Shown here: positions 1 through 11,342 of the stretch, in pieces | How positions within the stretch are numbered: the first letter of the stretch is position 1 | Layout of the letters: every line of letters begins with the position of its first letter | Assembly: GCA_950022295.1 (NCBI GenBank) | Contig: OX465601.1 | Coordinates: 73,913,501-73,977,500, forward strand | Source of the DNA: Bromus sterilis | Lineage: Eukaryota; Streptophyta; Magnoliopsida; Poales; Poaceae | DNA: 64,000 bases | Reading direction: 5' to 3' | Translations under genes and position numbers: made by a program | Notes under the pieces: model-generated | What the model was told of the DNA's origin: nothing | What the model saw: only the letters and a program-made list of their open reading frames with translations | Database searches by the model: none

Positions 1-1009
1 GAGGTGGATGTTGCATGGCAATATATCTCGGAAAGGCTATGGAAATGCCTTGATAGGTAGGTATGGTGGCTGTTTTGAGGAAAGATATAAGGAGGTTTAT
101 GATGACAGAGCGTATCATGCCAAGGGTTTGGATGTACAGGAGAAGGTGGACACCAACTCTCGGAGTGAGAAGAAGGAAATGCACGGCACGGGAGAGGCTA
201 GCAAAATATTGGAAGGTGGAAGTGTCAACTTTCAATACTTACATTAGTCCGAAAAACTCATGCACTTATCATCGGTAACTCTCAATCTAAAAAGGAGGTT
301 CACAAAGAGACAAGTACCCCGAGGAGGAGTGTATGGGGGTTTGGTTATCCTTGCGCATCCTCGACTCATGGTACGTGAGTGTTCTCTAATATTCGATCCC
401 TCCAAAGATTAGTGATCCATCTAGTAGCTAGAGTTCTCAACTAGTTTTGTAGGTTTTGAAAATACACACAGATTGCCCAAAATACGACACCTATCACTAA
501 TAGGCTAGATCTCTTGACACCAAAAGTTCAAACATTACTCACAACAATACCTCAAAACTATTGCAAGTTACTACTAGAATTAAATAGCAACCTCAATTAC
601 CTACTTTCAAGACAAGACACAACTCAATGCAACAACCAACTCTCTTTAACAAGATAAACATGAAAACCAAAAAGAGTTCCAGCAACAAACTAAACAAAAG
701 CCAAGGCTCTTGCTAAAGACAAACTAAGACTAAAACTAAACATGGCAGTAGCTACGAAAAGATAAAGAACACACAACAGCAAAAAGATAGGCAGGAAAAA
801 TCCTATGATGTGTTCTAGATTTTGAAAGTGGAGCGTGTTTCTCTCCCACACAAAGTAAGACGGGATCTAACTTGTTATGAACAACAAGCAAAGCTAAAGA
901 AAACTAAAAATAAAACCTAAGAGCGAGACGCTCCAAACATAGCACATAACGCATGAAGTGATAAAAATATAGTGAGACGAAGGACGAACTGATGATTGTT
1001 GATGGAGAA

Positions 1010-1110
1010 GGGGATGCACGGGGGCATCCCCAAGCTTAGATGCTTGAGTCTCCTTGAATATTTATTGGGGATGCATGGGGGCATCCCCAAGCTTGAGCGC
1101 TTGACACTCC
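1010..1110. repeat. 57-bp direct repeat with hairpin and polypurine-like core (element 1)
   Basis: Two copies start at 1010 and 1067. Each contains an inverted repeat (GGGGATGC / GCATCCCC) followed by AAGCTT. Read on the element's own strand this is AAGCTTGGGGATG, the same string that forms the polypurine tract next to the 3' LTR of element 3 at about 30,140. Equivalent pairs lie at 8423-8520 and 32,249-32,345. Confidence 0.75.
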
Positions 1111-1732
1111 TGGATCTTCTTTCATCATCTTCCATCGCACACTTGAAAACTCCCTTCATACATAACTCATCATAAGCTGATTAGAGAGGTTAGTACCCTT
1201 AATAAAATAATTTTTCCCCACTGGATATAAAGATATTCTTGAAGAGCTACTGTTTCTCAAGAGTGCCAAAAAAAATTTGCAAAAAAAATCAAGCTTAAGG
1301 TTTGAAAAAGTTAGGAGAGACAAAACGTGGCAGAATCCGTGAAAAACAGAACAGCAGGTAGTAAAGAATTTTTTTAGGGGCGCTTCTGCAACTCAAATCA
1401 AAAAACTCAGAACATACGGAAGTTTCACAATTGTATAGAGAACTCTGTCAAAGAAATTCAGATCAAAAAGATGATCTGGTGATTTGATTCGAATTTTTCT
1501 GTCAAGGGACAGAATCTGTTTTCTGGACCGCACGTCACAACTTTTGCTTCCCTTATCATAAGAGGCTATAACTTGGCACAAAGCTAAAAAATAAAGATAC
1601 AATGATGTTGCTACAGTAGTAGCAAACATCAAGACACAACAAAAAGCAAAAAGAAACCTAAATTCGTTGCGGGCTGCCTCCCGAAAGCGCTTTCTTTTAT
1701 GCCTTTAAGCTAGGCATAATGCAAAAGAAGAA

Positions 1733-3820
1733 TCAAGTTTTATCAAGAGAAAGAGAATAATTAGCCCGTGTAATGGACTCAAAAGGAAACTTGATTTTCT
1801 TTCTAGGGAAGTGTTCCATCCCCTTTTTGAATGGGAATTGGAATTTTATATTCCCATCTTTCATGTCAATAACCGCACCAACGGTGCGAAGAAAAGGACG
1901 TCCCAAAATAATTGGACACAAAGGTTCACACTCTATATCCATAACAATAAAATCAACGGGAACATAGTTGTCATTGACAATGATAAGAACATCGTCGATC
2001 TTCCCCAAAGGTTTCTGTACGGAAGAATCAACAAGACGAACACCAAAAGAACAAGGCTCAAAGGGATTCAATTCAAACATATCAAATATTCTTTTGGGCA
2101 TAACAGAGGTACTAGCTCCAACATCACATAAGGCATAGCAAGAGAAGTTATTTAATTTAATTTTGATCATAGGGTCCCAACCATCATCTAGCTTCCTATG
2201 TATGGAGGCTTCTACTCTAAGCTTCTCCTCCCTAGCTTTGATGAGAGCATTTGTGATATGCTCCGTGAAGGCAAGATTAAGTGTGCTAGTGTGGGGGTCT
2301 CTAGACATTTTGTGTAGCAAACTAATAACTTATGAGAGGGTGCAACTATCAAAATCAATATCACTACTATCAAAGGTGGTAGTAGTGTCGTCTAGGCTCA
2401 CTTGTTTGAAACCCTCTATGTTCATAGGAGTTTCTTCATCTTTGGTTGAGGTATTAGCATCACCATTAATAGGTCCAACGGGACTAGGAGTGCATTGGGT
2501 GCTAATAGTTTGGGTGTCCTCAACAATTTGGATAGTGGCAACTGTGTGGTGTGTAGGAAGGCTCTTAATTCTATCCGCTTCCTCTTTTTCTCTAGCCCAA
2601 CTTTCTTTATGTTTAGCCATCATCATAATATTTTCATTAATTTGTAATTGGATAGCATTAATAGGAGTGGCCTTATTCTCCTCAAGGGGAGAGGTTCTAA
2701 TTTTAAGCATCTCAATATCAAGGGCTAAGCTTTCTACCTTCAAAGAGAGATTATCTAATTTAGCTAATTTCTCCTCTACATTTTTGTTGAAGGATTTCTG
2801 GGTAGTGATAAAGTCTCTAAGCATGTTTTCCAATTCAGAAGAGGGGTTCTTGTTGCTAGGGTAGGTGTTGTTGTTCCCATAGTTGGATGGAAACGGTCTA
2901 GGATTGCTAGCAAAATTACCCCTATAAGAATTGTTGTTGAAGTTGTTTCTAGCAATAAAGTTCACATCTACTTGTTCTTGGGCAACCAAAGAATTTAAAG
3001 GGACATCATGAGGATCAATAGAGGGTTGCTTGGTAAGTAGAGACATAATTAAGTCAACTTTTTCATTTAGGGAGGTAACTTCCTCGACAGAGTTTACCTT
3101 CCTACCTGTTGGAGCGCGTTCGGTGTGCCATTGGGAATAATTGGTCATCATCTCATCGAGAAGCTTCGTGGCAGCACCAAGTGTAGTTGACATAAAGGTT
3201 CCTCCCGCGGCCGAATCTAACAAGTTCCGCGAGGTAAAGTTCAAGTCTGCATAAAAAGTCTGGACAACCATCCAGGTAGTCAAACCATGTGTAGGGCATT
3301 TCTTAACAAGAGATTTCATTCGTTCCCAAGCTTGGGCGACGTGTTCATTATCCAATTGCTTAAAATTCATAATGTTACTCCTTAATTGGATAATTTTAGC
3401 AGGTGGGTAGTACTTCCCTATAAAAGCATCTTTGCACTTATCCCAAGAATCTATGCTATTCCTAGGCAAAGATTGAAACCAAATTTTAGCTTCTCCCCTT
3501 AAAGAGAAAGGAAAGAGCTTGAGCTTAACAATATCACCTTCTACTTCTTTATACTTTTGCATATCACATAATTCAACAAAATTGTTCAAGTGTAAAGCAG
3601 CATCCTCTCCATCACCAGAGAATTGATCTCTCATAACAAGGTTTAGCAAGGCAGGTTTAATTTCATAAGAGGTAGCTGAAGTGGCAGGTGTGGCAATGGG
3701 AGTGCAGATAAAGTCTTGGTTGTTGTGACTAGTGAAGTCACACAACTTGGTGTTTTCAGTGGAACCCATAGCAGCAGCAAGTGTGGCAGATTTTTTTGTG
3801 ATTTTTGATAAAAGACACAA
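1733..3820 (-). pseudogene. gag-protease polyprotein of element 1, one nonsense codon
   Basis: The frame starts with MGSTENTKLCDF at 3769 (an upstream in-frame Met lies at 3820). It encodes a Retrotrans_gag-type capsid region, a low-complexity Asn-rich stretch, a coiled-coil-like segment and a C-terminal retropepsin-like domain with the motif CDVGASTSVMP and a later ILGRPFLRT. No CCHC zinc knuckle is visible. A stop at about 2330 splits gag from the protease (2320-1733); both halves are in the same frame. Element 2 has a Glu codon there, so this is a single G-to-T nonsense change rather than a programmed stop. The role in an intact copy would be capsid assembly and self-cleavage. Confidence 0.85.
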
Positions 3821-3904
3821 AGATAAAAACCGAAAGGTAAACTAACAAGACCAAAAAACGAAGGTAAAGGGTAGTGTGCAACTCCCCTATCTTAGCACTC
3901 GGAG

Positions 3905-3922
3905 TCCCCGGCAACGGCGCCA
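3905..3922 (-). other. Primer binding site of element 1
   Basis: Minus-strand TGGCGCCGTTGCCGGGGA is complementary to the 3' end of plant tRNA-Asp (GUC) including CCA. It lies 10 bp inside the LTR edge. Athila-lineage Gypsy elements typically use this primer. Confidence 0.85.
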
Positions 3923-3932
3923 AAAATTTTCT

Positions 3933-5576
3933 TGATGGCGCGAGAGTTGACGGGTGTAGTCTTCTCTCCCTTCGTTGGTGAGCCCCAAGTGGAAGGCGTG
4001 ATGTAGCACAACAGCAAATTTCCCTCAGTAAAGATACCCAGGTTTGTCTCCAGTAGGACTCCAGAGATGATAAGTAGGTGTCAGCGGCGCAACTGACACG
4101 GACCTGCACACAGACACAAATAACTTTGTTCCCAATGAAGTTCAGAGAGGTTGTCAATCTCTCCGGTCTTGTTGTTCACAAAGGATCAAACACAAGGGAT
4201 AATGATAGCAACTCAAAGTAAAAGCAGAAAATTAAATGAGCGTGGAAACAGTAATGAGGATATGGACCGGGATACGTGATGTTCACTAGTGATGTCTCTC
4301 TCCTAAAAGACGATAAAACTACTATGCGAGGTAAACAAATTACAGAAGGGCAATTGACAGGATTATGAATGCACCGCAATGCTAACTATGCTACAAAAGA
4401 AAGGAAGAGTCTCAAAAGCACGGGCAGTACGCCAAAATAAGTAGACCGAAATCCAACTGCATCTACTACTAATCATCCACCTTGAGATATCTATCCAGAA
4501 CATCTCGCTGGTATTAAGTTGCAAGCCCCACCCAAAGTGTAAACCCAAAGCAACAGGCAACTGCATTAAAAAGCACTTCGCGTAAAGTAAACAATCCTTG
4601 AAACCGCGGTTACAAGCACCGTTGTTTTCCCCCTTGTGGCAACAACACATCCCCTAGACTCATGTTTCTGTCACTCAAGCGTGTCATCGGGGGGCATGAA
4701 CCCACAATCGAGCATAACGTTCCCTCTTGGGGTTACTACCTACTACTTGGCCAAAGCAATAAACAGCAACGGAGAACATGCAAGAATTACTTAGGAACAA
4801 AAATATAAGAGATAAAAACCAAATATATTACTCAATCACAATCTGAACATAATCTCATAATCCATCAGATCCCATCAAACTCAGCATAGCAACAACAGAA
4901 AGATTAAAAAAGTGCCTCGATCATGTAGGGCAGCTCACGAGGTCTAAACCATGAAGAACAAAGAGGGGAGGAGAACATCACATAGCTACTGATCACGGAC
5001 CCATGGTCCAAGGAAAACTACTCACGAGACATCCCGGGAGCATCCATGGTGGAGAGGAGACTCCCGGAGGTCGGTCCTCCCTCCGGCAGGGTGCCGGGAA
5101 GAGGTCTTCTGGTGCTCCCGATCTCAGAAGCGCGGCGGCGGCGGAACGGAGGAGAGATCGCGAAAAAGGGTTCTCCCTTCGGAAGTTTCCCGTGACGGAG
5201 AATATATAGGCGAAGGGGGGCAGCCAGAGGTGGACCAGGGGCCCCAGGCGCCCCCCTGGCGCGGCCAAGGGTGGGGCCGCGCCGGGTGGCCACCTGGGGA
5301 ACCCCTGGCTCCCCTCTGGCCCCACTCGGGCTCTTCGCGAAGCTTCCTGTACGCTGATTTTTCCTATATTTTTCCCGGAATTTTTCTGGCACTTTTTATA
5401 TGTGGGAAAACTGAAATAGAAAAACAGCATAAAACAGGAACTGGCACTGTGGTGCACTGAGTTAATAGGTTAGTCCAAATATGAAAAAGTGTATGAAAGT
5501 GTATCTAGATCATAGCAATATCACACAAAACATGCATGGAGCAAGCAGAAATTATAGATACGTTTTGGACGTATCA
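3933..5576 (-). repeat. 5' LTR of element 1
   Basis: The LTR starts TGATACGTCC and ends CCATCA on the minus strand (1644 bp). It has a GC-rich hairpin at 5258-5283 (arms GGCGCGGCC / GGCCGCGCC) and a TATATA stretch at 5200-5210 that could belong to its promoter. It resembles the two LTRs of element 3 more closely than the LTR of element 2, which argues that it belongs to element 1 and is not the missing 3' LTR of element 2. Confidence 0.82.
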
Positions 5577-6303
5577 GCAACAAAAGAACAAAAGGTGCAA
5601 GAGCTCTTGCTGTCCGTGACTCGAATGTCTCCAAATGGTGTTTGCGTTCAAGCAAAGGACTGGGAAGAAAGAGAAAAAAGGTTGTTGAGAACAACTATCT
5701 ACTAAAGTTTCACACTTGGTCTCCTTTGTATTCTTATCCGGACTCGTCCCCAGACCACTAGCCAGGTACAAGTCAAACTGATCCACTCCCTTTCGATATT
5801 TTGAGCACTCATGCAATGGATGAGCGTGAGCAAGAAAGTTGACACCTAAAAGGCGAAACAGAAAGAAGGTGGAGGAGGAAGACAAAAAGTTGTGAAAGGC
5901 TCACATCAATGAGGACAATCATAGGCGAGAGAAGGCCATATGATAGATATGATGTGAGGAGTAGGGATTGCCATACAACGGATGCACATGTGAGCTAAAA
6001 GATCTCCAAGGGAACTAGTGGGGGTGCATCTAACTTGCTTGCTCAAGAAGACCTAGAGCTTGTTTGAGGAGGCTCATCATTGGAATATACAAGCCAAGTT
6101 CTATAGTGTGAAGGGTCCCCACATAGCTATATGCATGATGATGATCTCTATGGAGTACAAGGGATAGAAGATGAAGTACTAGTGTGGATCTTTCAAAAGG
6201 AATAGTAGTATGCCCCCTTCTCTCTTTTTATAATTTTTTTCTTTTTCTCTTTTTTTTATTTTTTGGTGGCCTCAATGGCTCTTTCTATTTAACTCTCATT
6301 TGT

Positions 6304-7172
6304 CAGGGTGTGCATTCGGTTTTTCGGTTCAATTCGTTTCGGTTTATACGTTTTTTGGTTTTATACGGTTTTTATACTTCGGTTTATACGGTTTTATACA
6401 TAGATACGGTTCGGTTTCGGTAATAACCATTTAATTTCGGTTCGGTTTCGGTAATAACCAAAATAACCAAAGTTAACGCGAATTTTTTAAAGAACAACAA
6501 ATATTTTTTGGTCGCATGATTCAATCTATGTATGTAGGATATATTATTTTTCTAAGTACCACCTACATACATTAGATCATTATATGATTTGATCCTAGGC
6601 ATTAGATGGCACATGTTTTGGTGCTAGGCATGACAGCAGAGGTAGTAGGTTTCACGTTACGTGAAGGAGAAAATAAGAAAAAGAAAAAAAGAGGCACAAT
6701 GGCCGTCCAAGCCGATCCTAGTCCTGACAAAAGTGATTGCCTGGTTAATTTTCCAAAGCAAGCGATCGGATGCATGGACCCTGAAGGCCTGAAGCACTGA
6801 GTTGTTGAATAAACGCGCGTCGCTCGAGCCATATGGGCTGGATTATTTGAGGCCCAAAAATACGCCAGGTGCACAGGTCGTTGGCTCAACGAGCTGCAAT
6901 ATTTAGTACCACCTCGCGCATCGAGTTCCAGCGCTGTGGAGCGAAACGCTATAAAACGAGGAGTAGCTCGCGCATGAACACAGTGAGTCTACTTTCGGTT
7001 ATTTCGGTTTAACCGAAAACCGAACGGTTTCTAACCGAAAAAACTGAAGGCCATACGGTTTCAAAAATTAGAAACTGAAATTGAAACCGAAAACTGAAAA
7101 ACCGAAATTTTGGTTCGGTTTGGGTTTTTCCGGTTTGGTTTTTGGTTTTCAGTTCGGTTTTGCACCCCGTGA
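6304..7172. mobile_element. hAT-like non-autonomous DNA transposon
   Basis: The insertion is defined by comparison with element 3, which lacks it at the matching site near 31,040. The flanking CTCATTTGT is duplicated (6295-6303 and 7173-7181); taken as TCATTTGT this is an 8-bp hAT-type duplication. The ends are imperfect inverted repeats, CAGGGTGTGCA on the left and the complement of TGCACCCCGTG on the right. The subterminal regions are packed with short CGGTTT / AAACCG motifs on both sides. No transposase ORF is present. If the 9-bp duplication is the true one, a Mutator origin is the alternative. Confidence 0.72.
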
Positions 7173-8422
7173 CTCATTTGTCCTCTTTGGGATCTTTTGA
7201 TTTTGTCCTCTTTGGGATATTTTCCTCACTTTAGGGGCAATACTCTATATTTTACAAGAATATAGGATATCTTTCACACTTTACAAAGGTACTCATATAA
7301 AGAAAATGTAACTATCATGATGCAAATGTATGCCTCTACCAGGGTAGCAGGATATGCAATGATACTAGCGCGTCATGTAGCAATGATTAGGGCAAGGCCC
7401 AACTAGCATGCGGCTCATCGATCAAGCAAGTAGCATGTATGACATGAAGATCAAGTAATGAGAAGGTGGATGTTGCATGGCAATGTATCTCAGAAAGGCT
7501 ATGGAAACGCCTTGTAGGTAGGTATGGTGGCTGTTTTGAGGAAAGATATAAGGAGGCTTATGATGACAGAGCGTATCGTGCCAAGGGTTTGGATGCACCA
7601 ACTCTCGAGGTACCGAAGAGGCTAGAAAAAGTATAGGTGGGTGGAAGTGTCAACTTTTGAATACTCACATTAGTCCGAAGAACTCATGCACTTATTATCG
7701 GTAATTCTCAATCTCATCAGGAGGTTCACAAAGAGACAAGTACCCCGAGGAGGAGTGTATGGGGTTTTTGTTATCCTTGTGCATCCTCGACTCATGGTAC
7801 GTGAGTGTTCTCTAATATTCGAACCCTCCAGAGGTTAGTGATCCATCTAGTAGCTAGAGTTCTCAACAGGGGGTTTTTGGTTTTCGAAAAACACACGGAT
7901 TTCCCAAAATACGACATCTATCACTAATAGTCTCGAGCTCTTGACACCAAAAGTTAAAACATTACTCTAGTCAATACCTCAAAACTATTGCAAGTTACTA
8001 CTACAAAGAGAAAAGCAACTTCAACTACCTACTTTCAGTCAAGACACAGAACTCAGTGCAACAGGCAAACTCTCTAACAAGATAAAACATGCAACCTATA
8101 GAAAGTTCAACCTAATACAAAAGAAAATCTCTAGAAAAACTAAAGCACTACAACTAAACAGAGAAGCAACTAAGAAAAGAAAAAGAACAGCTCACATCTA
8201 AAACAATAAGCCATGAAAATCCTGTGAGGAGTTCTAGTTCAAGCGGAGCGTGAATATCTCCCACACAAAAGAGTAAGTTGGGGTCTAACTTGTTACTACA
8301 GCAAATAAAGCAAAACAAACCTATAAAAGTAAAGAGCGAGACGCTCCAAGCATAGCACATAACGCATGAAGTGATAAAAATATAGTGCAACGAGAGACGA
8401 ACTGATAATTGTTGATGAAGAA

Positions 8423-8520
8423 GGGGATGCACGGGGGCATCTCCAAGCTTAGACGCTTGAGTCTCCTTGAATATTTCTTGGGGTGCACATGGGCATCCCA
8501 AAGCTTGAGCGTTTGACACT
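8423..8520. repeat. 57-bp direct repeat with polypurine-like core (element 2)
   Basis: These are two copies of the same repeat as at 1010-1110. The first keeps most of the hairpin; the second has decayed arms. Confidence 0.6.
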
Positions 8521-9151
8521 CCAAGATCTTCTTTCATCATTTTCCATCGCGCACTTGAAAACTCCCTTCGTACATAACTCATTGTAATCTGATTAGCGAG
8601 GTTAGTACCCATAATAAAATAATTTCTTCTCTACTTGAAATAAAGATAATCTTGAAGAGCTACTGTTTCTCAAGATTTCCAAAAGGTTTTTGCAAAGAAA
8701 AATCAAGCTTAAGGTTTGCAAAACGAAGAAAAGGCAAAACAGGACAGAATCTGTGAAAAACAGACCAGAAGGTAAAAACGAATTTTTTAGGGGTACTTCT
8801 GCAACTCAAATAAAAAAACTCAGAACATACGCAAGTTTCGTAATTGTATAGAGCATGCTTTGTAAAAAATTCAGCTCAAAATGATGAACTGGTATTTTTC
8901 CATGATTTTTCTAGTCACGAGGACAGAATCTGTTTTCTCGGCAGCATGTCACAACTTTCACTTCCCTTGTCGTATGAGGCTATAAAAGGCACAAAGCTTG
9001 AAAAATAAAGATACAATGATGTTGCTACAGTAGTAACAATCATCAATACCACTAATAACAGAAGCAAAGAAAAAAGAAAAACCTAAATTCATTGCGGGCT
9101 GCCTCCCGAAAGCGCTTCTTTAGAGCCATTAGCTAGGCTTAAAGCAGAAGA

Positions 9152-11188
9152 TCAAGTCTTTTCAAGAGAATAACTAGCCCGTGTGACGGACTCAAAAGGT
9201 AACTTAATCTTTTTCCTAGGGAAATGTTCCATCCCTTTCTTGAGAGGGAATTGGAATTTGATAGTTCCCTCTTTCATGTCAATGATAGAACCAACTGTGC
9301 GAAGAAAAGGACGTCCCAAAATAATTGGACAAGAGGGCTCACACTCAATGTCCATAATAGTGAAATCAACGGGAACATAATTGTCATTTACAATGATAAG
9401 AACATCGTCGATCTTCCCCAAAGGTTTCTTTACGGAAGAATCAACAAGACGAACACCAAAAGAATAAGGATCAAAAGGTTTCAATTCAAGCATATCATAC
9501 ATTCTTTTGGGCATAACAGAGGTACTTGCTCCAACATCACAAAGAGCATAACAAGAGAAGTTATTCAATTTAATTTTTATCATAGGATCCCAACCATCTT
9601 CTAGCTTCCTAGGTATGGAGGCTTCTAGTCTAAGCTTCTCCTCCCTAACTTTGATTAGAGCATTAGTGATATGCTCTGTGAAGGCAAGATTGAGTGTGCT
9701 AGTGTGGGGGTCTCTAGACATCTTGTGTAGGAAACCAATAACTTCTGGTAAAGTGTTGTTGTCAAAGTCTAGATCACTACTATCTATCAAGGAGGTAGTA
9801 ATATCATTTAAGCTCACTTGTTCGAAATCCTCTGTATTCATAGAGGTTTCTTCGTCTATGGTTGAGGTGGTAGCATCACCATTGATAGGTCCAGTGGGAC
9901 TAGGGGTGTGATGGGTGCTAACAGTTTGGACATCCTCAACTACTTGGATAGTGGCTACTGTGTGGTAGGTAGGAAGGCTCTTAATTCTCTCTTCTTCCTC
10001 CTTTTCTCTAGCCCATCTCTCTTTTAGTTTTCCCAAGATCGTAATGTTTTCATTAATTTGGACTTGGATAGCATTCATAGGAGTGGTCTTCCTGTCCTCG
10101 GGGGGAGAGGTTCTAATCTTCAGCATCTCTACATCATGGGCTATGTTGTCTACCTTCGAAGAGAGGATATCTAATTTATCTAATTTCTCTTCCACACTCT
10201 TGTTGAAGGCTTTCTGGGTAGTGATAAAGTCTTTGAGCAAGGTCTCTAGTTCTGAAGTGGAGTTTCTGGTGGTAGGATAAGTGTTGTTCCCATAGTTGTT
10301 GGATGGGAAAGGCCTAGGATTGTTGCTACCAAAGTTACTCCTATAAGCATTATTGTTGAAGTTGTTTCTAGAGAAAAAATTAACATCTACTTGCTCCTGG
10401 GCAACCAAAGAATTTAAAGGAACATCTTGAGGATCAATAGAGGGTTGCTTGGTAAGTAGAGACATGATAAGGTCAACCTTTTCATTTAAAGAGGAGATCT
10501 CCTCGACAGAGTTTACCTTCTTACCGGTTGGAGATCTCTCGGTGTGCCATTGCGAGTAGTTCAGCATCATCTCATCAAGTAGCTTTGTGGAAGCACCAAG
10601 CGTGGTTGACATAAAAGTTCCTCCCGCGGCCGAATCTAACAGGTTCCGCGAGGTGAAGTTCAAGCCTGCATAAAAAGTCTGGATAATCATCCAGGTAGTC
10701 AGTCCATGTGTGGGGCAGTTCTTGACAAGCGTCTTCATACGTTCCCAACCCTGGGCAACGTGTTCATTATCCAATTGCCTGAAATTCATAATGTTACTCC
10801 GCAATTGAATAATTTTAGCAGGGGGATAGTACTTCCCTATAAAAGCATCTTTGCATTTACTCCAAGAATCAATACTGTTCTTGGGCAAAGATTGTAGCCA
10901 CTCCTTGGATCTTCCTCTCAAAGAGAAAGGAAAAAGCTTCAGCTTTACGATGTCTCCATCCACTTCCTTGTACTTCTGCATGTCGCAGAGCTCGATAAAG
11001 TTGTTTAGGTGCAAGGCAGCATCTTCTCCTACTTCTGAGAATTGATCTTTCATAACAAGGTTAAGCAGAGCACGTTTAATCTCATAAGAAGGTGTTGAAG
11101 TGGAAGGTGGAGCAATAGGAGTGCAGATAAAGTCACTGTTGTTGTGACTAGTGAAGTCACACAACTTAGTGTTTTCATTGGAACCCAT
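9152..11188 (-). CDS. Intact gag-protease polyprotein of element 2 (678 aa)
   Basis: This is the only full-length gag-protease frame of this subfamily in the window. Residues ~50-210 form the capsid-type Retrotrans_gag region (WLQSLP, FIGKYYPP, AQGWERMKTLV). Residues ~270-330 are Asn-rich and ~330-410 look coiled-coil. Residues ~530-650 are a retropepsin-like domain with CDVGASTSVMP (Asp-Val-Gly-Ala in place of the usual Asp-Ser/Thr-Gly-Ala) and ILGRPFLRT. No zinc knuckle, reverse transcriptase or integrase follows; the stop is followed by non-coding sequence. The product would act in virus-like particles in the cytoplasm. The start MGSNENT matches the equivalent start in element 1. Absence of stops over 2 kb suggests recent insertion or past selection, although the decayed neighbours show the locus is not young overall. 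Confidence 0.88.
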   Translation of the reverse strand: MGSNENTKLCDFTSHNNSDFICTPIAPPSTSTPSYEIKRALLNLVMKDQFSEVGEDAALHLNNFIELCDMQKYKEVDGDIVKLKLFPFSLRGRSKEWLQSLPKNSIDSWSKCKDAFIGKYYPPAKIIQLRSNIMNFRQLDNEHVAQGWERMKTLVKNCPTHGLTTWMIIQTFYAGLNFTSRNLLDSAAGGTFMSTTLGASTKLLDEMMLNYSQWHTERSPTGKKVNSVEEISSLNEKVDLIMSLLTKQPSIDPQDVPLNSLVAQEQVDVNFFSRNNFNNNAYRSNFGSNNPRPFPSNNYGNNTYPTTRNSTSELETLLKDFITTQKAFNKSVEEKLDKLDILSSKVDNIAHDVEMLKIRTSPPEDRKTTPMNAIQVQINENITILGKLKERWAREKEEEERIKSLPTYHTVATIQVVEDVQTVSTHHTPSPTGPINGDATTSTIDEETSMNTEDFEQVSLNDITTSLIDSSDLDFDNNTLPEVIGFLHKMSRDPHTSTLNLAFTEHITNALIKVREEKLRLEASIPRKLEDGWDPMIKIKLNNFSCYALCDVGASTSVMPKRMYDMLELKPFDPYSFGVRLVDSSVKKPLGKIDDVLIIVNDNYVPVDFTIMDIECEPSCPIILGRPFLRTVGSIIDMKEGTIKFQFPLKKGMEHFPRKKIKLPFESVTRASYSLEKT

Positions 11189-11314
11189 AGTAGTAGCAGG
11201 TATTTTTGGTATTTTTGATTAGGGACACAAAAGTAAAAACTGAAAGGTAAACTAACAAGACTAAAAAGCAAAGGTAAAAGATAGTGTGCAACTCCCCTAT
11301 CTTGTAGACTTGAG

Positions 11315-11332
11315 TCCCCGGCAACGGCGCCA
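11315..11332 (-). other. Primer binding site of element 2
   Basis: The tRNA-Asp-complementary 18-mer is identical to that of element 1 and lies 10 bp inside the LTR edge at 11343. Confidence 0.85.
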
Positions 11333-11342
11333 GAAATTTTCT

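Larger units (their letters stand above)
1..5576 (-). mobile_element. Element 1: non-autonomous Gypsy (Athila-like) element, 3' end outside window
   Basis: Read on the minus strand, the order is 5' LTR (3933-5576), tRNA-Asp-type primer site, gag-protease frame (3820-1733), then about 1.7 kb without coding potential running off the left edge. There is no reverse transcriptase or integrase where one would be expected, so the element probably depended on a relative. The non-coding part matches the corresponding parts of elements 2 and 3. The right LTR edge abuts a sequence that in element 3 is internal (5577 corresponds to about 30,306), so element 1 appears inserted into element 2; the candidate 5-bp target duplication is GCAAC at 5577-5581. 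The TGATACGTCC start of the LTR recalls Triticeae Sabrina/WHAM-type elements, but the family name is not certain. Confidence 0.8.

Noticed and set aside
1811..2864. Plus-strand frames opposite to gag-protease in elements 1 and 2
   Set aside because: They are shadows of the minus-strand coding frame with no independent motif.
5003..5457. ORFs of 124-154 codons within the LTRs (5003-5457 and equivalents at 12,563, 29,582, 35,500)
   Set aside because: They coincide with the GC-rich hairpin region of the LTR on both strands and change frame between copies, so they are composition effects.
8154..8612. 152-codon minus ORF in the 3' region of element 2
   Set aside because: The matching regions of elements 1 and 3 have different, shorter frames (917-1159, 31,978-32,184), so coding is not conserved.
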